Below, in pieces: positions 1 through 7,139 of a DNA stretch of 59,555 nt (positions within the stretch are counted from its first letter, which is position 1; the number at the start of each line of letters is the position of its first letter). This DNA comes from Pelagibacteraceae bacterium AG-359-O02. GTDB taxonomy: Bacteria > Pseudomonadota > Alphaproteobacteria > Pelagibacterales > Pelagibacteraceae. Below the pieces are notes generated by a model. That model saw only the letters and a list, made by a program, of their open reading frames with translations, did no database searches and was not told where the DNA came from. The position numbers and the translations under genes were made by a program. The stretch covers positions 1 to 59,555 of the forward strand of contig QCEU01000006.1 in assembly GCA_003280485.1 (NCBI GenBank). The letters run 5' to 3'.

Positions 1-208
1 CTGAGGCACATAAATACATTCCCAGTCCATAAAATAAAATATTTCCAAAAGTATTATAGCCCATTTCACCACCTTGGACGTTCCAAGTGATAGCTAGAAT
101 TATTAATATACAAAGGATCGATAATTGAACTTTAAATGCTGGAAAAATAAAAGGTGCGGCAATACCAAATATTAAAATAGCACAATATAAAATAATATTT
201 TTGTTCAT
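1..208 (-). CDS. livM: Branched-chain amino acid ABC transporter permease LivM (3' part outside window)
   Basis: This is the N-terminal part of a hydrophobic inner-membrane permease, cut by the window edge. The minus-strand reading frame starts at the ATG at 206-208 and stays open to base 1. It encodes about 69 residues with two hydrophobic stretches, and the sequence ITWNVQGGEMGYNTFGN near residue 41 resembles the LivM family. Its ATG overlaps the stop of the upstream permease gene (TAATG), so the two are probably translationally coupled. LivM pairs with LivH to form the channel of a high-affinity uptake system for leucine, isoleucine, valine or related amino acids. Family assignment is good from context; substrate is inferred. 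Confidence 0.85.
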   Translation of the reverse strand, partial: MNKNIILYCAILIFGIAAPFIFPAFKVQLSILCILIILAITWNVQGGEMGYNTFGNILFYGLGMYLCAS

Positions 209-1101
209 TATTTTAGATATTCTCTTTTTCTTGAAAGTTTAAATCTTCTATAAACAAGTATTAAAACCAATAGTAAAAATACTGATCCAATTCTAAATTC
301 TGTTCCTAAAATATAATCTGCAAACTCCTCAAATACACCCAGTCCCATACCTGACATTGCAACACCAGGTAAATTTCCAAGTCCAGCAACAATTACAATC
401 ATAAAGGATCTAATTGTGTAAGGTAAGCCCATATAAGGGTGTATAGTAAATGTAATAGAAATAAGTGCTCCAGCTACTCCACAAAGAGCAGCATTTATTC
501 CAAAAGTTGCTGCATAAACTTTTTCAGTATCTACGCCTAATATTTTTGCGGCTCTAGCATTTTGAGCTGTAGCTCTAATAGCCCTTCCAAGCTTTGATTT
601 TTTCATATAAATCACAAGTCCGATAGCAAAAACAATACTTATAAATGCTGAAAAAATCTTTGAATTTGGCAATGTAACTGAATTATCAAACAACATCGTT
701 GTTCCATATCCAGAGTTTGCAAGAACTACATCTGCACCAAATGCAAAATTCATTAATTGCATAAATAAAATGCTTATTCCAAACGTCGCTAAAATCGAAA
801 TGAATAAGTCTCTATCAACAACTTTGTTAATAACTAATTTGTAAATAATAACTCCAACAAAATACATTATTATTGGTGAAACTATTACTCCCCACGCTGG
901 ATGAATTCCATACAGATACATAAAGTATGCAATGTATCCTCCTAATATAACTAAATCACCTTGAGCAATGTTAATAATATTCATAACTCCCCACTGGAGA
1001 GCCATTCCGTAGGCGATTAAAGCAAATAAAACTCCAAGTAACAAACCATCTAGCACAGCTTGTAAAGTTAACATCGGAACTTGGAAAATTAAAAAATCCA
1101 T
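208..1101 (-). CDS. livH: Branched-chain amino acid ABC transporter permease LivH
   Basis: A 297-residue integral membrane protein of normal LivH length, with many hydrophobic segments and the family-typical ALIAYGMALQWGVMNIINIA stretch near residue 27 and AKILGVDTEKVYAATFGINA near residue 184. It would form one half of the inner-membrane channel of a Liv-type ABC importer. It lies downstream of the periplasmic binding protein gene and overlaps the next permease gene by one base. A terminator-like hairpin separates it from the binding protein gene, so it is probably expressed below that gene. ATP-binding subunits are not in the window and presumably follow the second permease. The exact amino acid substrate cannot be read from the sequence. 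Confidence 0.92.
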   Translation of the reverse strand: MDFLIFQVPMLTLQAVLDGLLLGVLFALIAYGMALQWGVMNIINIAQGDLVILGGYIAYFMYLYGIHPAWGVIVSPIIMYFVGVIIYKLVINKVVDRDLFISILATFGISILFMQLMNFAFGADVVLANSGYGTTMLFDNSVTLPNSKIFSAFISIVFAIGLVIYMKKSKLGRAIRATAQNARAAKILGVDTEKVYAATFGINAALCGVAGALISITFTIHPYMGLPYTIRSFMIVIVAGLGNLPGVAMSGMGLGVFEEFADYILGTEFRIGSVFLLLVLILVYRRFKLSRKREYLK

Positions 1102-1119
1102 AATTTCTAAATGCTATAT

Positions 1120-1148
1120 AAAAAAAAGCCCCCTATTACTAGGGGGCT
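1120..1148 (-). terminator. Intra-operon Rho-independent terminator/attenuator after the Liv binding-protein gene
   Basis: A 9-bp perfect inverted repeat (AGCCCCCTA at 1127-1135, TAGGGGGCT at 1140-1148) with a 4-nt loop is followed on the minus strand by a run of seven T (1120-1126). It lies between the binding-protein gene stop and the permease start. This is the classical arrangement for partial termination that gives more binding protein than permease. Confidence 0.85.
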
Positions 1149-1162
1149 AACATTATTTTTAA

Positions 1163-2401
1163 TTATCTTTCAGACCACTTAGGAATTGGGTGAATTAATT
1201 CTGCTGAAGCCCATTTTAATGGAGCTACAACTTTATTTTCACATTTTCCTGCATCGTCACACATAACTTGGAACAATACCATTGGTTTGTCAACATTTTG
1301 ACCACCTTCTGCAAATTTGATATTTCCATAGAATGTTTGCATATTAGTATCAGCAAGTGCATCTCTTACTTTCTTTTGATCAAAAGAATTTGCTCTTTCA
1401 AATGCATCTTTAAAAACTAACAAAGCAGCTGAAGACTCTGCTGATTGATATGGCGGATCATAACCAAATAATTTTTCAAAGTCTGCAGCGTATGTCATGC
1501 CATCCTTGAAGAAATCATCTTTGTAAGTTAATGTTTTATGCCATTGAGATGCACATAAAGCGTACTGTGAGTTCTTACCATGTTGCTTAGATAATTTAGC
1601 AGCATCACAGTGTGTCATTGCTAACATTGGAACGTCAACTTTCATTTCAGCAATTTGTCTAATAGCCGTTAATGCACCTTTTGTGTGTCCAGATACAACT
1701 AAAACATCTGGTTTAACAGCTTTAACTTTTGCTAAAGTTGCAGCCATGTCGTTTAGCTCTTTTGGAAGTTTATCATCGATTATAATTTTAGATCCAGTTC
1801 TCTCTGCAGCATCTAAAATACCTAATCTAACGTCTTGTGAGAATGCATCTTGCTCAAAAGCTTGTGCTATTCTTACGCCTTTTCCACCGTTTAACTCCAC
1901 AGCTGTTTCAATCGCAACATCTAAATATAAGTTCGCTGGAGCAAGCACTGCGAATAAATATTTATAACCTTTTGTAAACAAAGATCTTGATGCACCATTA
2001 GCTTCAACCATTGGAACACCATATTTCTCTGTTACAGGTGCAATCGCTTTAGTTAATCCTGAACTGTAAGGTCCAAGCATAAACTCAACACCATCTTGTG
2101 AAATTAATCTTTCTGCAAGTTGCGCTGCTCTTTTAGGATTTGACTCATCATCATAATAGATAATATCAAACTTATAAGTTTTTCCTCCAACTTTAATACC
2201 ACCCATGTCGTTAATTCTGTCAACGGCCATATTGTAACCATTTTGAGTATGAACTCCATTAGATGAATATTTTCCAGTTAAAGAAATTGCAGCACCTAAA
2301 ATAATTTTATCTCCAACAACTTTTGCTAAAGAAACAACTGAAGTTGAGAATAAAATTGCTATTGCAGAAACAAATGTAATTATAATGTTTTTAATTTTCA
2401 T
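1163..2401 (-). CDS. Periplasmic branched-chain amino acid-binding protein (Peripla_BP_6, LivK-like)
   Basis: A 412-residue secreted solute-binding protein. An N-terminal signal peptide (hydrophobic residues about 6-24, cleavage likely near SLA) precedes a type I periplasmic binding fold with the family start IILGAAISLTGKYSSNG and YYDDESNPKRAAQLAERLI. The protein captures the ligand in the periplasm and hands it to the LivH/LivM channel encoded downstream. A strong AGGAG ribosome-binding site lies just upstream, and a hairpin terminator follows the gene, both consistent with high expression. The ligand could be a branched-chain amino acid or another small amide or acid, as this family is broad. 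Confidence 0.92.
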   Translation of the reverse strand: MKIKNIIITFVSAIAILFSTSVVSLAKVVGDKIILGAAISLTGKYSSNGVHTQNGYNMAVDRINDMGGIKVGGKTYKFDIIYYDDESNPKRAAQLAERLISQDGVEFMLGPYSSGLTKAIAPVTEKYGVPMVEANGASRSLFTKGYKYLFAVLAPANLYLDVAIETAVELNGGKGVRIAQAFEQDAFSQDVRLGILDAAERTGSKIIIDDKLPKELNDMAATLAKVKAVKPDVLVVSGHTKGALTAIRQIAEMKVDVPMLAMTHCDAAKLSKQHGKNSQYALCASQWHKTLTYKDDFFKDGMTYAADFEKLFGYDPPYQSAESSAALLVFKDAFERANSFDQKKVRDALADTNMQTFYGNIKFAEGGQNVDKPMVLFQVMCDDAGKCENKVVAPLKWASAELIHPIPKWSER

Positions 2402-2405
2402 TTAT

Positions 2406-2410
2406 CTCCT
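2406..2410 (-). promoter_or_regulatory. Strong Shine-Dalgarno of the Liv binding-protein gene
   Basis: AGGAG on the minus strand, four bases before the ATG at 2399-2401. Most genes here have weak or no recognisable ribosome-binding site, so this supports both the start choice and high translation. A possible promoter lies upstream (TTGCAA, 17 bases, TTTAAT), but this is weak evidence. Confidence 0.7.
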
Positions 2411-2493
2411 CTTTATTATTAATTAATTAATTTAAACCTTATTAAACTAAGAAATTAATTTTTTTGCAAGTAACAGTAGTATCGCATTAAAGA

Positions 2494-3108
2494 CTAATAT
2501 TGTTGCATAAATGCAATTATTGCTGCAATTACAATTAAAACGCACGCAGAAATTGTGTTTATAATCTTTGCATTAGCTTTAACCCAGGTAATCATTTTAT
2601 TTGCTAGAATGGCGTAACCGATTAAAGATAAAAAATCCAAAATTACATATGTAGTTATTAAAATAATGAATTGAGCAACATAATTAGAGTTGAAATCAAT
2701 AAATTGTGGAAAAATAAAAGGAAAAAACATCCAAGCTTTAGGGCTTGTTCCAGCAACTAAAAAACCATCTTTATAAAAAGATAAAAAAGTTTTTTCTGAT
2801 TTTTTATCAGAGTTTATACTTTTTGGTCGAGATTTATAAATATCATAAGCAAGATATAGAATATAAATTATTCCTATCCACTTAATTGTATTAAGCAACT
2901 TAGGGTTATCAGAAATAAATGAGCCAATAACAAATATAACAAGAGTTGCTTGAATTATATTTGCAGTAATATCGCCCAGTGCAGTCCACACACATTTCTT
3001 TACACCATAATTCATTGAGTACGAAATGATTACAATTCTAGGTGTTCCAGGAGTGATAAACATGAAAAGAATGATTTGAAGAAATAGAAAATAGTTTAAT
3101 GGGAGCAT
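2494..3108 (-). CDS. LysE/RhtB family amino acid exporter
   Basis: A 204-residue membrane protein of the length usual for LysE/RhtB exporters, with hydrophobic segments along its whole length. The N-terminal motif FITPGTPRIVIISYSMNYG near residue 17 is the family's conserved region, and FLVAGTSPKAWMFFPFIFPQF near residue 114 carries the conserved second-half pattern. Members export amino acids or their derivatives across the inner membrane. The gene stands alone on the minus strand, diverging from a DUF2805 gene. Its start is preceded by a 9-bp inverted repeat that would cover the likely AGGA ribosome-binding site, suggesting translational or operator control. The substrate is unknown. Confidence 0.88.
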   Translation of the reverse strand: MLPLNYFLFLQIILFMFITPGTPRIVIISYSMNYGVKKCVWTALGDITANIIQATLVIFVIGSFISDNPKLLNTIKWIGIIYILYLAYDIYKSRPKSINSDKKSEKTFLSFYKDGFLVAGTSPKAWMFFPFIFPQFIDFNSNYVAQFIILITTYVILDFLSLIGYAILANKMITWVKANAKIINTISACVLIVIAAIIAFMQQY

Positions 3109-3113
3109 TTAAG

Positions 3114-3160
3114 GATAGTCCTAAAAAACCGGGAGCTAAAGATGGCTAGATAGGACTATC
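3114..3160 (-). promoter_or_regulatory. Leader hairpin or operator upstream of the LysE-type exporter
   Basis: A perfect 9-bp inverted repeat: GATAGTCCT at 3114-3122 and AGGACTATC at 3152-3160, with a 29-base loop containing a short GC-rich island (CCGGGAGC). On the minus strand the downstream arm contains AGGA, ten bases before the ATG at 3106-3108. Pairing would hide this candidate ribosome-binding site. It could be a cis-acting RNA switch or a dimeric repressor operator; I do not recognise a known riboswitch class. Confidence 0.5.
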
Positions 3161-3180
3161 TAAAAGTGATAATATCATAG

Positions 3181-3204
3181 GCATTAAAATTTGCATTAAA
3201 ATTT
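3181..3204. repeat. Two tandem copies of a 12-mer in a divergent intergenic region
   Basis: GCATTAAAATTT occurs twice head to tail at 3181-3192 and 3193-3204, between the divergent LysE-type and DUF2805 genes. One helical turn plus about two bases per copy could suit a tandem regulator site, but simple A+T-rich duplication is equally possible. Confidence 0.6.
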
Positions 3205-3228
3205 ATTTAAAGTTTTGTTGAAAAATCT

Positions 3229-3528
3229 ATGAAAAAAAGTCACAGGCCTACAACCAAAGTCAAAAATCCTGAGCCAAAACCAGGAAGTCCAGACTGGGTT
3301 ATCTGGGCAGCTTGGGCTGATAGAATAACATTTGAAGAGATAGAAAAAAAAACAGGCAAAACTGAATCTGATGTAATTAAGATAATGAGAAGAAGTCTTA
3401 AACCTTCATCTTTTAGGTTATGGAGAAAAAGAGTAAATTCACAAAGTATTAAACATAGAAAAAAATTTGAATATTCAAGAAAACAAATAAGAGTAAAAAT
3501 TAAGAAAAATGAAATTCTTAACTGGTAA
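3229..3528 (+). CDS. DUF2805/TIGR03643 family small protein
   Basis: A 99-residue basic protein. The core PGSPDWVIWAAWADRITFEEI followed by KKTGKTESDVIKIMRRSLKPSSFRLWRKRV is the signature of the DUF2805/TIGR03643 family of small proteins, which have a predicted helix-turn-helix-like character and no established function. The last 30 residues are rich in Lys and Arg. It is divergent from the exporter gene and lies 28 bases before glutaredoxin on the same strand, so the two may be cotranscribed. A nucleic-acid-binding role is possible from the charge and fold prediction but is only inference. Confidence 0.85.
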   Translation: MKKSHRPTTKVKNPEPKPGSPDWVIWAAWADRITFEEIEKKTGKTESDVIKIMRRSLKPSSFRLWRKRVNSQSIKHRKKFEYSRKQIRVKIKKNEILNW

Positions 3529-3556
3529 ATTATAAAAATATAATTATATCTTTAGT

Positions 3557-3811
3557 ATGAAAAATATTACCATGTATTCTGGCCCAATGTGTGCTTTTTG
3601 TGATGCAGCAAAAAGGTTACTGAATAGAAACAATCTTGAATACAAAGTTATTGATGTATCTACAGGCCCAGAGCTAAGAGATGAAATGATACAAAAAGCT
3701 AATGGAAGAAGAACAATACCTCAAATCTTTTTTAATGATGAACATATTGGTGGTTATCAAGAACTAAGAGATCTAGAAAAAAATGGTACTTTAGAAGCAT
3801 CTTTAAAGTAA
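3557..3811 (+). CDS. grxC: Glutaredoxin 3 (GrxC)
   Basis: An 84-residue thioredoxin-fold protein of normal monothiol/dithiol glutaredoxin size. The active site near residue 12 reads CAFC, the TIP motif is in GRRTIPQIFFND, and the glutathione-binding GG pair is in EHIGGYQELRDLE. It reduces protein disulfides and glutathione mixed disulfides in the cytoplasm. CAFC differs from the common CPYC; the missing proline may alter the redox potential. The stop lies one base from the stop of the convergent DUF1479 gene. Confidence 0.93.
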   Translation: MKNITMYSGPMCAFCDAAKRLLNRNNLEYKVIDVSTGPELRDEMIQKANGRRTIPQIFFNDEHIGGYQELRDLEKNGTLEASLK

Positions 3812-3812
3812 A

Positions 3813-5051
3813 TTAATTCCAATCAACTAAACCTAATTGTTTTTTTGCTAACTCACTTAAATCATTTAAGGTAACTCTACCTTTATAATTAATTTCATAG
3901 TCTTCAGCAGCAAAATCTGGAGGACTTTTTCCTTCTAAAAACTTTTTTGATTGCTTATTAATATAATCCAAATTTTTTTTACAATATGGTGTTGATCCTA
4001 CATAAATAACATTAGAAAAATTTTTTCCTAAATGCTTATCTTCTACTGCATGTATAACATCGGGATGCCACCAAATAGTATCCCCTGGATACATTTTGGG
4101 AATAGAAATTAATCCTTCTAAGAGCAAGCTATGATAAGTTTCATTGACTGATAAAGCCTTTCCTACTTTTGATCCACATAATTCATTTTCTGGAACATCT
4201 TCTAATAATGCTCTAGTTAAAACATATGCCATGGCTTTTGTGATTGGAATTAACTGTAATGTTCCATCTTTAGGACCTTGTTCAGTTAAGGCTGTCCATC
4301 CTTGAAAAGTTCTAAAAACATGGGCAACTGCTGGAGACTCAAATTCTATTGTCCTATCTCTGAATTTTGCATCAAATGGATTAAAATTTTTAAATCTATC
4401 AGCAAATATATCGTTATAAATTTTTTGATATGAAGGATCGATCCACCTTTCAACTGATCCTGCATCACAATGTGGAGATAAACCTAAACTATCATCACCT
4501 GGTTCCCTTCTTCTAATCCTGTCAGCGTATGAAAGTTCTCGATTTGGATCAAATACCTCATACTCCTCATTTTTAAAAACCCATAGATTATTTAAAAATT
4601 TTTTAATTTTGGCCATTTTCTGGGAGTGCCTGATTTTAATTTGAGCCTTTGACCAATACAATCCATAAATTTGAGGCTTACCAGATTTTAAATCACTAAA
4701 GTAATTATCTAGACCCTCTTTCTTTTTTTGATCATTGTAATATCCATTATGTTCAATATATTTTTCTAGATCATTGTTAAGTTTACGTATTTTTTTTTGA
4801 TCAAATACATCTCTAATAATAATACATCCTCTTTTTTTTATTTGATCATTTATTCTTAAATCAGGTGATAAAAGTTCTTTATACTTTATTTCAGGAATAA
4901 TATTTTTAGATAATTTCTTTAACCTCTTTATTTTATAAATCTCTTTTTTTATATAATTTTCAATATTTTTAAAATTTTGCTTAAAATCTTTAGATAATTT
5001 TCTTAGCTTTTTTTTTGCTGGAATAATTTTATGTTCAACTTTTCTATACAT
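3813..5051 (-). CDS. DUF1479 family protein (YbiU-like, probable non-heme iron enzyme)
   Basis: A 412-residue protein matching the DUF1479/YbiU family in length and in segments such as SGKPQIYGLYWSKAQIKIRHS near residue 127 and YADRIRRREPGDDSLGLSPH near residue 175. The HCD triad in SPHCDAGSVERW and the later WWHPDVIHAVEDKH have the HxD...H spacing of cupin-like Fe(II)/2-oxoglutarate dioxygenases, which fits structural expectations for this family; the substrate is unknown. The first 60 residues are unusually Lys-rich. It is last in a possible three-gene unit after the barrel and secreted protein genes, with a 38-bp gap that contains a tandem 9-mer. Family call is strong; the chemistry is inference. 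Confidence 0.82.
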   Translation of the reverse strand: MYRKVEHKIIPAKKKLRKLSKDFKQNFKNIENYIKKEIYKIKRLKKLSKNIIPEIKYKELLSPDLRINDQIKKRGCIIIRDVFDQKKIRKLNNDLEKYIEHNGYYNDQKKKEGLDNYFSDLKSGKPQIYGLYWSKAQIKIRHSQKMAKIKKFLNNLWVFKNEEYEVFDPNRELSYADRIRRREPGDDSLGLSPHCDAGSVERWIDPSYQKIYNDIFADRFKNFNPFDAKFRDRTIEFESPAVAHVFRTFQGWTALTEQGPKDGTLQLIPITKAMAYVLTRALLEDVPENELCGSKVGKALSVNETYHSLLLEGLISIPKMYPGDTIWWHPDVIHAVEDKHLGKNFSNVIYVGSTPYCKKNLDYINKQSKKFLEGKSPPDFAAEDYEINYKGRVTLNDLSELAKKQLGLVDWN

Positions 5052-5069
5052 AAATATAGTCTAAATTAA

Positions 5070-5087
5070 ATTATGAAGATTATGAAG
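5070..5087. repeat. Tandem 9-mer repeat upstream of the DUF1479 gene
   Basis: ATTATGAAG occurs twice in a row at 5070-5078 and 5079-5087, in the 38-bp gap between the secreted-protein gene and the DUF1479 gene. Short and A+T-rich; function unknown. Confidence 0.55.
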
Positions 5088-5089
5088 TT

Positions 5090-5866
5090 TTATTGAATAG
5101 TTATTGTAACTACTGGTTCTTGTGGGTCAAACATACAAAAATTGGAACCAACATCTGTTGCTTTGATTGCTGCTGAAGTACCAAAACTAATATCTATAAT
5201 TGGAGGGGTTAAAGACACAGTGTAAGGCGATGTAAGAGTATAGACCATTACATGATCGTCCGAGGTGCTCCCATCTGCATGCTGAGTTTGGTAAGTAGAC
5301 GATCCACTACCTTGAGCATAAGTGATTGTATTTGCATCACCCACTCCAGTACAAGTAGCATTTCCACAAACTTTCATTTGATCATTTTTTAAATATAATT
5401 CTGCTTCTGCAGCAGTGCCCCCGTCAGCAAGAATTGGTGTTGTGTCATATTTTTCATTATCACTTAAAGCTCCTGCAGGATAAGCAGAGCCAGAGAGTGC
5501 TGCAGTCGTCGTGCAATTATCTGTAACACCTGAAACTTCTAAATCAGCTTGAATGGTAAATTTTCTATCTATAGTAACCCTCATATGAGTATAAGTTTCT
5601 CCTAAAGGTAAAAGTGCTGGATCTCCATATGAAGCAGCTGCAGCACCTGCATTTACGGATGCAATATCCACAACTTTTTCGGTATTTCCTATTACGACTG
5701 CACCAACACAACTTGAAACACTTGTGCTCGCTGTACATAACTCTACTTTTTTCATTGTTACTTTGTATACACTTGCAAGGCCAGTTGTGCTTGCAGCATG
5801 CAAAGTTGAAATTGAAAAGAACATTATGATTTTTACGAAAATTAATATTCTAAAAGTCATTTTCAT
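5090..5866 (-). CDS. Secreted six-cysteine hypothetical protein (DUF4382-like layout)
   Basis: A 258-residue protein with a clear Sec signal peptide (hydrophobic residues 5-22, cleavage likely after HA at 24). The mature part has six cysteines (VELC, SSC, DNC, KVC, ATC, NFC), compatible with three disulfides outside the cytoplasm. It is rich in Thr, Ser, Ala and Val, as in beta-sandwich surface proteins. The order YKVTMKKVELC, then VVDIASVNAG, then LPLGETYTHMRVTIDRKF resembles DUF4382-type domains, but this is only pattern similarity. Its ATG overlaps the stop of the upstream barrel gene (TAATG), so both are probably made together. Function is unknown; a surface-displayed or outer-membrane-associated partner of the barrel is my inference. 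Confidence 0.7.
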   Translation of the reverse strand: MKMTFRILIFVKIIMFFSISTLHAASTTGLASVYKVTMKKVELCTASTSVSSCVGAVVIGNTEKVVDIASVNAGAAAASYGDPALLPLGETYTHMRVTIDRKFTIQADLEVSGVTDNCTTTAALSGSAYPAGALSDNEKYDTTPILADGGTAAEAELYLKNDQMKVCGNATCTGVGDANTITYAQGSGSSTYQTQHADGSTSDDHVMVYTLTSPYTVSLTPPIIDISFGTSAAIKATDVGSNFCMFDPQEPVVTITIQ

Positions 5867-6702
5867 TAATCAGCTCTCGATATTGTTGATTTACCATTAA
5901 ATTCTACAAAAATTTTATTATTACGTTTTACTTTTGTTAACAATTGACCAGACATATCTTTTTGATCTCTCCACGTATTTGCACTTATGAAACCATCTTG
6001 TAAAGAATTTTTATTTCTTGGTGGATGAACAAACATTATTTTTGCATACCACTCATCTTCTAATCCCTTTTTGTCTTTATCATCATACGCAATTTCTAGA
6101 TTTAATGTTGGACTTAATAATAATTCTGATCCAATTTTTGTGCCTTTTACATCGTCTCTAGAAACACCTTCCCATTCATAAGTATTAATAAATACATCTG
6201 CCCAATGAAGATAAGGAATTTGTGATGCCAAACCTAATTCGTATCCATCTAAAACTTTTTCATCTGACGCATCATCTAGTCCAAAATAATAATTGTACAT
6301 AAATTCTAAAACTGCACTTCTTGCTTCTATACCAAAACTAGATCTTAAGTTTCCAGCATCATCATAATCGAGAAAAACATTGAAACCAGTCATTAGCGTA
6401 TTATCTTGGCTTAATGATCTTTTACCTAAGCCAATATTTGCTACAATTCTTTCATCATTATCTTTTTCTGTATTAAATAAAGATAACTGCGAAAAAAAAT
6501 TTCCATTTTCAGTTTTTTCAATCTCTCTTACTGTAAGAATACTATAATCGGGTTTATTATTTTCTCTTAAATCAATACTAACCTCTGTATCACCCTCACC
6601 AGGGATTAAATTAGATATATATTGTGAAATATTATTGGATACATCTGCGCTCAAATTACTTGTAAATAAAACGAGAAATGAGACCAAAAGTATTTTTTTC
6701 AT
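5866..6702 (-). CDS. Inverse autotransporter-type beta-barrel protein lacking a passenger
   Basis: A 278-residue protein with a signal peptide (residues 1-19, NLSA end) followed by sequence resembling the inverse autotransporter barrel of intimin/invasin (IAT_beta): FFSQLSLFNTEKDNDERIV, then IGLGKRSLSQDNTLMTGFNV, then FLDYDDAGNLRSSFGIEARS and alternating aromatic strands. In intimin-like adhesins this barrel comes first and is followed by exported Ig-like domains; here the protein ends about 50 residues after the barrel with no passenger. The next gene, overlapping at TAATG, encodes a secreted protein. It presumably sits in the outer membrane. The barrel call is good from pattern; the role is unknown, and a truncated adhesin or a structural porin-like barrel are alternatives. 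Confidence 0.72.
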   Translation of the reverse strand: MKKILLVSFLVLFTSNLSADVSNNISQYISNLIPGEGDTEVSIDLRENNKPDYSILTVREIEKTENGNFFSQLSLFNTEKDNDERIVANIGLGKRSLSQDNTLMTGFNVFLDYDDAGNLRSSFGIEARSAVLEFMYNYYFGLDDASDEKVLDGYELGLASQIPYLHWADVFINTYEWEGVSRDDVKGTKIGSELLLSPTLNLEIAYDDKDKKGLEDEWYAKIMFVHPPRNKNSLQDGFISANTWRDQKDMSGQLLTKVKRNNKIFVEFNGKSTISRAD

Positions 6703-6767
6703 AACTTGTATTTATATAAAAACCTATATTGGACAAGAAAATTTAACAAGATAATTTTAAGTTTGTA

Positions 6768-7139
6768 TTATTTGTTTGGTTTAAAAACCAAGCAAACACC
6801 ATTATTGCAGTATCTTTTGCCCGTGGGTTGTGGACCGTCGTCAAATATATGACCATGATGACCTCCACAATTCTTGCAATGGTACTCGGTTCTGGCATAA
6901 CCAATATGATAGTCTGTTGTAGTTTCAAATGCATCAGGTAGAGACTCGTAAAATGATGGCCAGCCAGAGCCACTTTCATACTTTGTGTTAGACTCAAACA
7001 ATTTCACTCCACAGTTTGCACAATGATAACTACCCTCTCTCTTTTCAAAATTAAGTTCACTTGAACCTGGAGGTTCTGTTGCTTCTTCAAATAAAACTTT
7101 ATTTTGTTGATGAGTTAAATTTGGATTATTTTTTGTCAT
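6768..7139 (-). CDS. msrB: Peptide-methionine (R)-S-oxide reductase MsrB
   Basis: A 123-residue cytoplasmic enzyme that repairs methionine R-sulfoxide in proteins. It has the family landmarks: GVKLFESNTKYESGSGWPSF in the middle, zinc-binding CxxC pairs (HCANC and HCKNC), DYHIGYARTEYHC, HIFDDGPQPTGKRYC and the catalytic cysteine in RYCNNG near the C-terminus. The gene overlaps the deacetylase gene upstream by 14 bp and ends a minus-strand run of six genes, suggesting cotranscription. Length is normal for a single-domain MsrB. Confidence 0.95.
   Translation of the reverse strand: MTKNNPNLTHQQNKVLFEEATEPPGSSELNFEKREGSYHCANCGVKLFESNTKYESGSGWPSFYESLPDAFETTTDYHIGYARTEYHCKNCGGHHGHIFDDGPQPTGKRYCNNGVCLVFKPNK

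Noticed and set aside
6743-6997. Minus-strand frame overlapping the 3' half of msrB
   Set aside because: Different frame from the clearly conserved MsrB protein and without any domain pattern; a shadow.
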